Below are positions 12,408 to 24,312 of a stretch of DNA of 64,000 nucleotides, piece after piece. The DNA is from Polytrichum commune (taxonomy: Eukaryota > Streptophyta > Polytrichopsida > Polytrichales > Polytrichaceae): assembly GCA_950295325.1 (NCBI GenBank), contig OX485808.1:33999180-34063179 (forward strand), read 5' to 3'. A program made the translations under genes and the position numbers. Positions within the stretch are counted from its first letter, which is position 1. Each line of letters opens with the position of its first letter. The notes under the pieces were generated by a model. That model was not told where the DNA came from. It saw nothing but the letters and a program-made list of their open reading frames with translations, and did no database searches.

Positions 12408-13538
12408 TGGATTTCATGATTTGTTTTTATAGAAGGACCCATTTCATTTTTTTGCTACAACTCATTCAAGATTACTCAACAATATCTATTCAAAGATCAA
12501 TATGCAATCCAAACAACATATAAGCCTCTTCAAACAAGTGGCAGTCATGTGTGATAAATTTCAACCATTGAGGTTTTGATATTAGATACACTTGTGTGAC
12601 ATAAATGGTTACAAAACCAACTTGTTGTTGCCCTAAGACATATGGACCTCACGTGGTCGTTCCTCTTGACCAAACACCTATATTTGAACGGTTCATGCAA
12701 ATACCGTAGTCAAAAACCGGCACCTAAAAGACGTATCTTATGGTGAGATCGGACTACGTGTTAAAAAGATCAACCATCATAAGTTTGATGGTCAAACGAA
12801 AGAGGAAGACGCTATGCCTCAAGTTGCCTACCCATTTTAATCCCCGTCATGGTTTATCTCAACACCTTTGTGGTGCATCCACGGCAAGTCACCCACCCAC
12901 CCAACTTGGGTTTATTAAAAGGAAGAATACACTTATTAAGAAGAAGTGGATGTATGTCTAATACGATCTAGATGTTGATAAAAATGATAATAATTAAGAT
13001 GTTGCCTACTTTAAGAGTTTTAGTGGCCACTTAGAACACGAAAGTTGGGCACCACGTACGACAAGTGACCTTAGTAGCATTGTACCATCCGAAGGTCAAG
13101 GTGCGTCTTTCATGGCTTCCTCCCAATTGAAAGCTATGCCTAGGTCAATTTGGGATGGGGCCCATCACCGGGGGTCCTATACCCGCAAACACGATTGCGA
13201 GCTTGGAAATAGGCTAACAAATGTGGCATGCCGTGTGGGTTAGTAGGTTGCGTGTCCCGATGTGGGTTCGTACGATTGTATAGCACGTGGTGTTTTTATT
13301 GGTTTTCATAAAAAGATTGCATGTTTGTTGTTTTCTTTTTGTGTACACAAACAATGTGTGAATCTTATGAGAGTTTTATACAACAGTCTATATATGACCT
13401 TCATAAAGATTGTGGGACAATTATACACAGAACATGATAAAAATTGTCGAGTTCCTATGACATGCTATGTTTGTGATGAAGGAAAAGTATGTCCATGAAG
13501 ACCATGGTGTTTGGTTATTGCCATGTCACTTCATTGTC
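12408..13538. other. Intergenic, no gene seen
   Basis: There are a few open frames under 80 codons and no recognisable product. A stretch near 12620-12800 is a weak relative of dispersed sequence near 10735 and 14090. Confidence 0.5.
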
Positions 13539-14032
13539 ATGGTATTTAGTGTCACGTACACTATTTGTGAAGGGTTACACTAAACTATCTAGAGGTCTAG
13601 AAATGTCACATTTGTTTGATTGTCAACACGACTCCATTTGTCAGCAAAAGTAATTTTTTGGAAGTGAATAGATTTTTACATTATGATGCTCAAGGTAGCA
13701 CATTGGAGTATTTGAGATGTCCGTTTTACATTTAGTAGGCAAGAGGAAGATATTATTGAGAGCATGCTATACCAAGTGTCGTATGTTGACATGAATGATC
13801 AACTTGTTGACCATTGGTGTAGCTTTAAGGATAGGCCTCATAATGTTATTAAGCATATTGTTACTATGCATAATGTTACTAAGCATACTTGCACCACGAT
13901 ACTATCAAAATTATTAATGCCAAGTGTCACGGGGTTACACTAACCATGAACTTGTTAAGCGTTGATGTAATCTATGCACAACACTCATAATAGGGTAAAT
14001 AACATTACAAGGTGTGTGATACTAAATACCAT
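13539..14032. mobile_element. TIR element, family H
   Basis: The left end ATGGTATTTAGTGTCAC and the right end, read inverted as ATGGTATTTAGTATCAC, form terminal inverted repeats with one mismatch in 17. The interior holds no recognisable protein. The right third recurs at 780-967. The target duplication is unclear. Confidence 0.65.
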
Positions 14033-17000
14033 CAACTATGTAGTTATTTTGTAGGAAGAGGCGGGGGGGGGGGGGTGTAGTAGACCAAGTAATGTGGACC
14101 TTATGTGGTCACTCTTCCTACCTATGAGTGGTATATCTAGCAAGGTTAGGGGACCCAAAACAAGCATTGCAATGAGATTGGACTATACATATTTTCATAA
14201 TATATGACCATTCAAGTGTTGCCACAATTGGGAGGGCTTATGTGACCACTTAAAAAAAACAAGAGTATTTATTTTGACCCATATAATCTAAGCGTCTCAA
14301 CTCTGGTTTTGAAACTTGAAATGAAAAATTTGCATGATGTGTAATTGCTAAATGAACTAAACCTTCCCCATTTGAACCAACACCCCAAATTGTAAGTGGA
14401 ATTGGAGTGCCCGCACTAGGGCCTCATACCTTAAATCCTTAATGTCCAAGTCCCAAACTTCCCCAAAACCGCTCAAACAAATTCATCCCAATTCAACAAA
14501 TTAACAAAGAAAAAGTATGCCTCTAGTAATGGATTTGACCATACGCATGTCTTGTTTGTAAAATCATGATTGTTGGGAGAATAAATAAATAAATAAATAT
14601 TTTAAAATCATCCACATGTCCTTATCTAGAAGATGATAATATAAACATGTACGCTTGTATGAATGGGCAGAGGTGGTTGCCTGGACCAAAAATAAATAAA
14701 TAAAAACTTCACATACCAATGGACGTGGAAAACCGACCGCTAGTTACGAATGAACCGGTTGAGTTCAAAACTTTAAGGAAAATTACCGATCATTTTGGAT
14801 GAATTTATAGAATATGCATAAAAGTAATGAAGAAAACTGAAAGATGCCAACATGTAACCGGTTGGACTTGGAAACATTAGATCTTGACCGGTTATGCTAA
14901 AAAATCTCTTCGGGGGGTTAATGTGCTAGTTCCTTGTTGTTTGGCCGGAGTGTAAGTAGCAGCCTTGTACTTTGTCACAAGGCCATTGTCACCCAACTCA
15001 AATAGTAATGAATGTAGCGCTATTATAGAGGACTAATCTTTGAGCAATGTTTGCTATTTACCTTCATATCAAGGCATCATACAATATGCCTTCTATATTT
15101 GATACCTTTATAAGTGTTAAAAATTCCATATGTGTTAACATTTTTTTTTTACTCCTTATTTGGGGAGATTACAAAGACGTTAAGTGTTACTAGAATGTCT
15201 ACTCCCCTCTTTGTATATTTTCCCATTATATATGTTGATTTATTATAATGTAATATCATATACTATCACTATATTCGTTAATTTGGGACTTTTTTGACAT
15301 TTTGAGATAGTTACAAATATAAGAACATGGATAAAATCACACAAATATTGGAGAATGTTGTAAGATGCAAATACTTTGAAGCGGGTGTTCATATCAAGAA
15401 CCCAATTAAGAACTCATATCAAGATGGTTTAGGTAGGACGACCCAAACATTAGACCATGTTGTTGTGGTCCATATATTAATTTGAGACAAGAGAAAGTCT
15501 CAAAATATAGTAACTTTAACATACCATTGACAATTTTCGAATAGAATCCTAATTAAAAATGATGAAGTCCATGATATTGATTGCAAGTCCCTCTCAAGTC
15601 GTGTCAACTCAATTTACTCTAGTTGTCTGAATCATAGTGTACTAATGACTTTTAGATTTGTAGGTCAAATTGCTCACTATTGGAAAGCCATTGAAAAGAC
15701 GTTTCTTAGTAGTACTTTTTTTGGAGGGGAGTTTAACATCTAATGAGCAAGTTACGCTTGTCCAAAATTTTCCTTCCAAGTCTCCTAGAATGGCCACAAG
15801 TTTTGGCTTTGGAATTTTGAGGGTGTTGTTTTAGTTTTTGTGAAGAGACTTCGTGTCCCTATGATTTAAGGTCAATTAAAAAACATAATTTCAATTGTAT
15901 GTAGGGGCAATAAAGATGAAAAATAAATTCAAAGTTTAGTTTGGCTTAGAAGAAAGAGATCTTGCGAAGAAAGAGTTTGATCTCTCCTATGTGAATCAAC
16001 TCCAACATATTTCTATAAATGCCTTCTTCCATCCTAGAGAAATGAAAATAAAGGAGTGAAACTCCTCACCTATATTTTGAAGTTTCATTTAATGTTACAC
16101 TTACTATTTGGCTTGCATTACATGTACGAATGTTATATTCTTGTTCATTAGACTCTCTATTTGTTAAAGTGTTAACATACTATATGTGTTGATATAATTT
16201 CCACTCCCCATTGTTAACAAATATAGAGGGCGGATTGTACCTTAATAGTGTGTCCATAAAATCAACTCTACTTTCAAGCTCCAACTCGAAGTTAATCATG
16301 GTTCGGAGGCTTAACCTCATGTCAATTGGTGATGGGCCCATCATAATGGTTCCCCTATTCCCGTGACCTAATCCCGAGATCTCCTCAAAAGTAAAGTTTG
16401 TAACTTAGAGAAAGCTGCTAGGTTATGCCTCTTTGAGACGTGCCATGTCACTCCTTTTCTTTTCTTTTTTTTGCCACGTGAGACTCTTTATAACCTTATC
16501 ATGAACTTTAAAGGGGTGATGATGTAGTCATCCGGATTTCAAACCAAAACGTAACCTCTTATAATACCAAATGTCAATGCAAGCCACGTAACATTACTCA
16601 ACTAATGAATTATGTTCAAGTGCCTTGACTTCATATCCAGTCAGTGGGATTCCGACATCTAGAGTCTTTATTCTTGAATATATTGTTGGACCCATGAACA
16701 CGACTCATCAGATGAGTAATGTTATGCATGTGACAAGTGAACCTTTTATTGGCTCTGCCCTAGACTAGCGGAGCTTTCAGTTTGTTTATTTATTTATTTA
16801 TTGTCCATAAGTTTGGTGAGAATGAATGTATGTGGATGAATGTGAAAACTAGATAGTTGGTATGGACAAAATTAAACCATAAATTCATGTAAAAAATTAG
16901 ATAGAACTATCTAGAATCCAAGTCAACTCCCACTTCTAATTTAAGGCAATAGAAGAGTTGTCATAATATTGGGTGATTTGAATGTAAATATTTCAAAGCT

Positions 17001-20000
17001 TGAATCAAAATTAGTTGTTCACATGCAATATGAAATGACAATTTAAAGAATCAACCACAATACACAAGTCCCAATTGGATCATATATGGTCAAGTTGTTT
17101 GAAAACAATAACGTATGTCCAACACAACATAAGCTTATTGGACAAATCACAACCCAATATTTATATCTCATAAACTCCAAATTATGTCACACATTTTCAT
17201 TCTCCTTAACATATTACAACACAACAACTTCCAACCAATCATCAATCCATCCAAGGGGCAAAGCTTTATGTGCATAGCACCATGTTGGCCCATGCAAGTG
17301 ATTGTTCACAACACTTACCAAGGGGGGCAATGAACTGGGACATGGAAGGGCAAAATGTTGATTATTGGTTTAAAGTAAGGAAATTATTATGTATCGAAAT
17401 TGCAATCTTTGAATCAACATCAAGTACTCCAAATTAATCCAGTGAACTTAAATTGAGATGAATTAACAATCAATCATTTTTTAAACTATTGCCTCCTTGG
17501 TAAGTGTTAGGAAATCAAACCACCTCCATGCCCAAGGGACTTGAGTCTTGGAGGAAAAGTATTGTAGTCCCCCCTCCCTTTTTTTTCACTTGACATGGAA
17601 ATTCTTATGGGAGTAAAGTAACACAAGGAAGTAGCATTTGTTCGATAACTACGCTTTGTAAACCCGCCTTTGGTTTCCATACAAGTATACCATTGTGATC
17701 AAGGGTGAAGTATCCCTCATTTACGCCAACCAAAGGTCGACGTCATCTCTCTCTTTAAGTTATGAATGTTTTTGCTTTTGATTTTAAATTTACAAAGCGT
17801 TTGCCCTTTGCTTAGATGTCACTAACATAATTATTTGTTTTCATTGTGAAGTGGAAATTGAAATGTTGATGTCATCAGAAGTCCATGGAGCATTTTTTTC
17901 TATGTGAATAGTAATTATAGACAAGTCCCCTCTCCTTTTTCAGCTTCTGATACATGACCATGATACCACAAATGAGAAGTCGATGGTTGAGCTTCATCGA
18001 TGGAACCCCTAATAACATATGAACATTTTTTAACAAGGGTTGATTGCAAGCTAACTAAATGTGATTTTGGAGACATGAGGTTGTAGGTTAGATAGTATCT
18101 TCAAGGATCTATATGTGTTGAGGGCCTAGGAATACATATATAATGCTTGCGTTTATTATTGTGGGCTGAAAGTTAATATGAGTAGAAAATATCTTGGCCT
18201 TATGTATTTTAAATGTGGTTTGAAAATTAAGGTAGCTTATAAATTCACCAAAAAATTTATTAAATTATTAAAATGTTGATATTGTGTTGTGATTTTATTC
18301 TCCAATCTACAATAACTCATCTTCATTTGAAATACATTGATTCCATATTCATGGTTTTAGCACATGACACTGTGGGCTCAAAAATGACGCAAGTCAACAA
18401 AACGCGCTTTGACCAAAATTTATGCGGTCTTTGAAATTTATAGTGGACCACAATAACAGGTGTAAGAGGTGTGGTTACTTTACAATTACAATCAAATGTC
18501 TACTTTTAGCATGCAAACACTTCAATTTCATGAATATGTTGGTATGCAATATCCATTGGGTTTGATTTCATTTAGAGTGGGTAAATATGATTACATGCTA
18601 AGGTATCAAGCTCTTATCAAGAAAATCATAGCATAATCATAACATAATTGGACTTGTGTGCAACCAATGAAATGGTATGGTCTAGCGGGTTAAAGCATGT
18701 TGGCTCCAATACATTGTGAGCCAATAGGTAACATTATCATCCATTTGGGGCATTATTATAGTTCCATGGCAAGTTTGACACTTTGAATATCATATCAATG
18801 TTTCACATGGTTTGATTGATAGTTTATGTGACATTTTGCTCTTTCACTTCAAGAAATAATCATTGTTAATAAACTCATCGTATCATCATAGTTCCTTTAT
18901 TATATCAATATGATCATATAGGAGTTGCTCACATTATCTATATATAAATGCTCATAGCATTACTCAACATTGGGGTATTGCACCTTTAATACCGTGATTT
19001 TTGAGAATTTAAAAAGAATCATATCCTTCTTATATTGGGTCACCCTTGTAAAGTAAGCAATACTTAATTGAAGTGTTATTTGTTTCACAAAGGCAAATTG
19101 CCAATTGGTCGCTATGCCCCTTCAATTATTGGGAAAATTTTGCAGTATAAAAATCAAACCAATTGAGTGAGTTGGCATGCATGTTTTTTTCCATGTGGTG
19201 TTGACACAAGTTGTGATGGTCACAATCGACACAACCAAGCTTCTTATAAGGATTCTCTCACCAACTAGTAGGATATTTGCTACCGGTTTAAGGAGATGTT
19301 GGTAGCCTTCCATGGAGAAAAGAGACATTCTATAGTGTGAGTAATGTTATGTTTGGCTTAGGCACGTGGACATGTAATATGTAGGTATTATTAAGCAAGT
19401 TATCATTGCACAACCCTTCCTAAATATCCAATATCCATCTTCATTCTCACGATGTTCATGTTATGGATACCATTAGTTTGTTTGTTTTTATTTTAAGTTT
19501 TTTTTATATGTGTGTTTGAGGCCATTCACGGTTGGGGTACTACTTTTGGCCGTCTAACGGAAAACAAACTTTTTTGGATAACTTCACATGCTTGGTATGC
19601 TTAGATTTGTATTGTGAAGCATATTTTGGATCATACATACATTTCATACTCCATATCAAGTACACTGACAAAGTTAATTTAGAAGGAATAGGGTCATCTA
19701 AGATATCCTTTTGATTCCTTAAAGGACATTCAGGAGTGTTGTCTTAATTGTTCACCTTAGGATCAAGGAATGAAAAGGACAACAAGAATCAATCGAAACG
19801 ATCCCAAATTTTTTCCTCACACTCGTCGTTCAAGTGTGTACCAATAGAACCAAATATGTATTGAATAGCAAATTGCCCAACTTTACATGTGGCACCAAAC
19901 ATGTCCAAATATACATATACTCACGGCCACACGTAAAAGGAACGTCTAGTATTAGAATTGGACAAAGAAAATTATATGAATGGACACATGACACTTTTAC

Positions 20001-20079
20001 CAAGGTACCAAGATACATAACAGGAAATAATTGACCACCAATGCACACCTAAATAGCAAAAAAATGCCACTGATGTGGC
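14033..20079. other. Long gene-free interval
   Basis: About 6 kb of AT-rich DNA with no protein I recognise on either strand. Contents that can be named: a G run near 14063-14075, a family A repeat at 14735-14915, and short TTTA and AATA microsatellites near 14582 and 16785. The rest looks like decayed repetitive DNA. Confidence 0.5.
14735..14915 (-). repeat. Family A repeat
   Basis: This copy has TGAACCGGTTGAGTTC, AAAATTACCGATCATTTTGGA, CATGTAACCGGTTGGACTTGGAAACA and GACCGGTTATGC in the shared order. The intact CCGGTT cores make this one of the clearer copies. Confidence 0.8.
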
Positions 20080-20100
20080 TTAGGGTTTAGGGTTTAGGGT
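20080..20100 (+). repeat. Interstitial telomere-type repeat (3 units)
   Basis: Exactly three units of the plant telomere heptamer TTTAGGG (phase TTAGGGT) stand in AT-rich DNA. Three units may be a chance or repair-inserted trace; it is not a telomere. Confidence 0.8.
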
Positions 20101-20712
20101 GATTATTAAATAATAATAAAAATATTTCTTGATAAAGCTTATGAACTATCTACTTATTTATGTAAAATTTATTGATCAAATAATAGTAAATCATGATAAA
20201 AACCAAGATCAATGCGACAAAGTCCTTAAGTCCTTTGTCCCAAAAGTAGTACCTCAACCGTGAATGCCCCCGTTTATGATACTTCTTCGTTTACAAAAAT
20301 GTTGATTATCAATCATGTTCATGGACGAGGAAAGAGAGAGTTGTATTTTCAAATCTAATTTAAAGCTTGGACCTCCTCTTTTTGGAGGCCAAATCCTTTA
20401 ACTACTTCTTCGTCGTAAACCAAGGGAGGGAGGGTGGAAGTGTCCCCTATACATCACCAACTCAACATATAGAACCTAATGTGTTTGAGTAAGTTTTGTT
20501 TGCAACTTTTATGTGATGGTGGTAAAAGCTAGGGCAACTCCACCGGATATTGCACCCCATCTTCAACGGGTATCCATAGTATCCGGCTGGCCGTTACAAA
20601 GATTTTTTGGTGGGGGGGGAGGGAGGGGATCTCCATTAGAAGTCTACCCAAAATCAGGTTTTGGTGATACTTCCCAAACCCTTTTAGACATAGCATTATG
20701 ACAATTTTATGT

Positions 20713-21154
20713 TGTGCATTCATTGTTTCCGTCACACAAACAAACAATGGCTTTGGACTAGGAAAGGAGGAAAGAATTTGCAGCAAAACCTTTGATAATG
20801 TCACCATGGCTGCATCAACAACCTTTGCCATAACGCTAGTGGAGGAAGAAAAACATAACAAAAATAAAGTCATGCAAATTCACTTGCTGAAGGAATGTTC
20901 AATGCGAATTAGGAGCTCCACATACAAACTGGGTCCCTCATACGTGCATTGTTGTTTAAACTAAGAAAGGAGGAAATAATTTGCAGCAACACCTTTGATA
21001 AAATCATCATGGTTGCATCAACAACACTTGCCTTAACACTCGTGGAGGAAGAAAGGCCTAACACAAATAATATTTTGTGCATTCACATGTTGGAGGAATA
21101 TCCAATGGGAATTAGGAGCTCCGCATACAAATTGGCTCCCTCATACAGTGTGCA
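20713..21154 (+). repeat. Direct tandem duplication (about 210-230 bp units)
   Basis: Unit 1 (about 20713-20942) and unit 2 (about 20943-21154) align along their whole length: AAGGAGGAAA..ATTTGCAGCAA.ACCTTTGATAA, GCATCAACAAC, GTGGAGGAAGAAA, GAATTAGGAGCTCC and CTCATAC recur in order. Each unit has an open frame and the frames encode related peptides (KEE.ICS.TFD, VASTT, TLVEEE, IRSS.YKL.PSY). I do not recognise the peptide. It could be a diverged fragment of a coding repeat or simply non-coding DNA with chance openness. Confidence 0.75.
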
Positions 21155-21647
21155 TTGCCGTTTTTGGTGGGTTAGCCTACCTCAAACAAAAAGCTTCAAC
21201 TTCATCTCTTTCGTGACAATTTGGGTTTAGTAACCCATGTATGTGTGTGTGTGTGGGGGGGGGGGGGGCGTGTATATCTAACTTGCTTGCAAATACCAAG
21301 TAGGTTTAACTTGTGCAAGTATGATTTAATGATATTCACAACTTGGTTTTGATAAAAGCAACTATGATTGTGTTGCCAATTACTGATGTAGGCATAACAT
21401 TTTTGAGAATTTGTACTCATGATGTTTATGCATAACTTGATAAATATGATTTGCATGCAAATATCATGTGTAAACATACCTTTCTTGTAGTTCAAATGAG
21501 AGTTTTTTTAATAATTTAGATAATTAGAAGTACAAACTCAAATACTTGGGGTGGCACATAGTTAAGGTGACAAGGGCTACTACATTGTGTCAGAGGTAGT
21601 CCATTTTGGTAAAATAGCAAGCAATGCTAAGATATATAATATTGTTA
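21155..21647. repeat. Intergenic with (TG)n-G14 microsatellite
   Basis: A TG repeat starting at 21242 runs into a G run at 21255-21268. No gene was recognised in the rest of this interval. Confidence 0.7.
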
Positions 21648-22200
21648 AAGCCGGTTTACACCATGGACCTTGAAGTCAGACCATGGAAGATGGCTTGATG
21701 GTCCAACTTGATGGTCCAATTTCTTAAAAAAAAATCCATCTACAAAGACTTTGGGCCCCTCACTAGGTGTAAACCGAATGTGGACCAAGAGGAAGGACCA
21801 TGCACCAAAAAGTGAACGTGGTGGTTTTTTTTAACTATGTCCAAAAAGGACAGTTTTGAAAAAGAAAAAAAATCAAGTTTGACTATTCTCTTGTCTTCTC
21901 CTATCTTCATCTACTTTTCCCCCGAAAAAATTTATTAAAAATTTATTGTAACAACATTTCTCTGCCGTATGTCCTTTACCTTTTTCTCGCTACAATACCT
22001 CTTTTGCCTCTCCCACCGCAAAAACCCAACCGTTAGACTATGGCAATGGATAATGTAGGCCTTAAAATATGCCTTTTGGGGACCTCAAGCGTCATGATCA
22101 CTCTGACATTTTTTTCCCCCTGTCCTAGGACAAATTCAATAGCCAATCACAAATTTTACATGGCTTGGGACGACTTCATGGTCCATGGTGTAAACAACCC
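21648..22200. mobile_element. Tourist-like MITE, family D
   Basis: The left end AAGCCGGTTTACACCATGG and the right end CCATGGTGTAAACAACCC are inverse copies. Both are flanked by TTA (21645-21647 and 22201-22203), the target duplication of PIF/Harbinger elements. The 553-bp interior contains no recognisable protein. Confidence 0.85.
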
Positions 22201-22203
22201 TTA

Positions 22204-23911
22204 GTTTCATATCAAGTAGCAGGTGAATTAGATGAATGAATGACAAGAGTCAGACTTCTGAATATGTAGTAGATATGTTTGTCAAGCATTGTAATTTGTA
22301 GAAAATAGATTGGCTTTGATTATTCTCTAAACGAAGGATAGCACAAGAGACAAGTTATGTGGCCACTTAGTACTTAAGTCTTGCTTTCACGCTCTCGCAA
22401 AGGCCATTCACTAGGAGAAAACTTGTTCATTTCAACCATTTGTGGCAACTTGTCCTTTGCAACTAATGACGTGAAAATTCATAAATTAATCATGTTAGTT
22501 GTCAACCAAAGATTTTTGGTTGTCAATTCTCCTAAACTTGCAACCAAAATGATTCAATTATGCATTTCCTCGTCACAAGTTGCAACGGATGGTTGGATTC
22601 GACAAGTTTCCTTCTAGTGATAACCATGCAACGTGCTTTGTTTTGTTATGTGTCTGTTGGTTTGCTTTCACACTAACTTTTCTTTTAATAACGACCAAAA
22701 TCCATGTGAACATTTAGTTTACATATTTGTGTTCTTTCATCTTACCATATTTAAATGTCTCCAATTTGTTTATTTACTAGCCATTTGCATGTGAATACCA
22801 ATTCCATACGTAATGATGATGTTGGAAGAAAAGTTTCTTCAATTTAGCAAAATTTGAGAAGATTTAAAGGTTGCAAAGTTGAAGTTTTCAAGTTGGCCTA
22901 ATAATAGTTTTTTTGTTTTTGTTTTTTTGGATGCCAAGATGGATGCAAACACTAGATAAAACATTTGTATTGTGTAAAATTAGAAGCACACATGATAACT
23001 TAAAATTGGAAATCACATGCTTATGCCATGTGGGGTCAACTTCATTGAAATGGTGATGAGTCATTCCCATATTGTGATCCAAAATATTGCCCAAGTTACT
23101 AGGTTAGTTGATTCTTAGAATTGCCATGGCAAGAAATCTTGCCTCCTTGTTTAAGTTTATTAATGACCACCTACGAGCATCAAACACACTTCGGATGAAA
23201 GGCGGATCAACACCCATATTGGAATATTCATTGATTCCTTTTATGCACATCTTATTTATTCATTTAAGCTACATTATGGTGTTCATAATTGACCCTATCT
23301 AAACTCACCCCATTCATCAAGTGCATTTTTTGAATTGGTTGAATACCTTAATGTATTTATTCAATGAAAGCCAACAAATAACGTGAGATAAAATATAGGA
23401 TGCAATTTATTCCTTCAAGATAGTTGACATATTTGGAGTAAATATAACTATTATATGGTATCTCAAATAAAATACCATATACTAATCATGCATAACACAA
23501 CATTCTACAAATACCACAAAATTAGGTTTAAACTTTTTTTTTCTATGTGTGCATAAAACATTCCGGTTGTTTCTTACATTAGGTTTAGTGGAGATGGATG
23601 GAAAGTTGCTACATTTATGTCAAACTATGAATGCCTCCAGGATAACAAGGATGAGAAGGTCATTATGGGCGTTGTAGTGTTGAATTCTCATGCATGAGGG
23701 CATTGTGTTCCGTTGGAGATAGGGTTGTATTGTGATGAAGCATAAGGCCGTAAAAAATCTTGAGGTTTGGGTGAGCAATACTTCTTTCGTCAAGTTGCCC
23801 GATGTCTCTTGTTTGATGCGTTTGATGCTTATTCTTTCAAACGAATGTATGGTCTTATAGAAAAACATAGTTCAAAAGTTCCAAGTAATGGTTGGGTCCC
23901 AAAAATGCTTA
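22204..23911. other. Intergenic, no gene seen
   Basis: Short open frames only, none recognisable on either strand. No TIR pair was noticed. Confidence 0.5.
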
Positions 23912-24309
23912 GGGTGAGTTTCCATGTTGGCCGCTTGCCCACCATATTTTAGTGTGAATAAGGACAAACCTGCCCAAATGTAAGGTGAGTCTAGTGGGGT
24001 AGGGTTCGTATGTGCCAACTAGCTATGCCCAACATCTCAAATTGGGGCCCACCTACTAATCTCCTCCTCCAGGTTAAAACCTCCCTCTCCTCCTAAAACC
24101 GGGTCTTTAATCCTGGTGATTGGAACTTATAGGTTAAAGGTTCTTTAGTGGGCGCATGGAAGTCTAGCGGCCCATGTTCATGGTCCTCCACATTCTAGTG
24201 GACCACCATAATGTGGTTGGAGGTGGTTTGTGCTTAACTACATGTGAACACCTTCAACCCATTATTTTTTGGAATCTAATTGGCGAGCGGCCTACATGGA
24301 AACTCACCC
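23912..24309. mobile_element. Tourist-like MITE (398 bp)
   Basis: The left end GGGTGAGTTTCCATGTTGG and the right end CCTACATGGAAACTCACCC are inverted repeats of about 24 bp, extended by GCCGC/GCGGC inside. TTA flanks both sides (23909-23911 and 24310-24312). This is the structure of a PIF/Harbinger-derived MITE. There is no coding capacity. Confidence 0.9.
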
Positions 24310-24312
24310 TTA

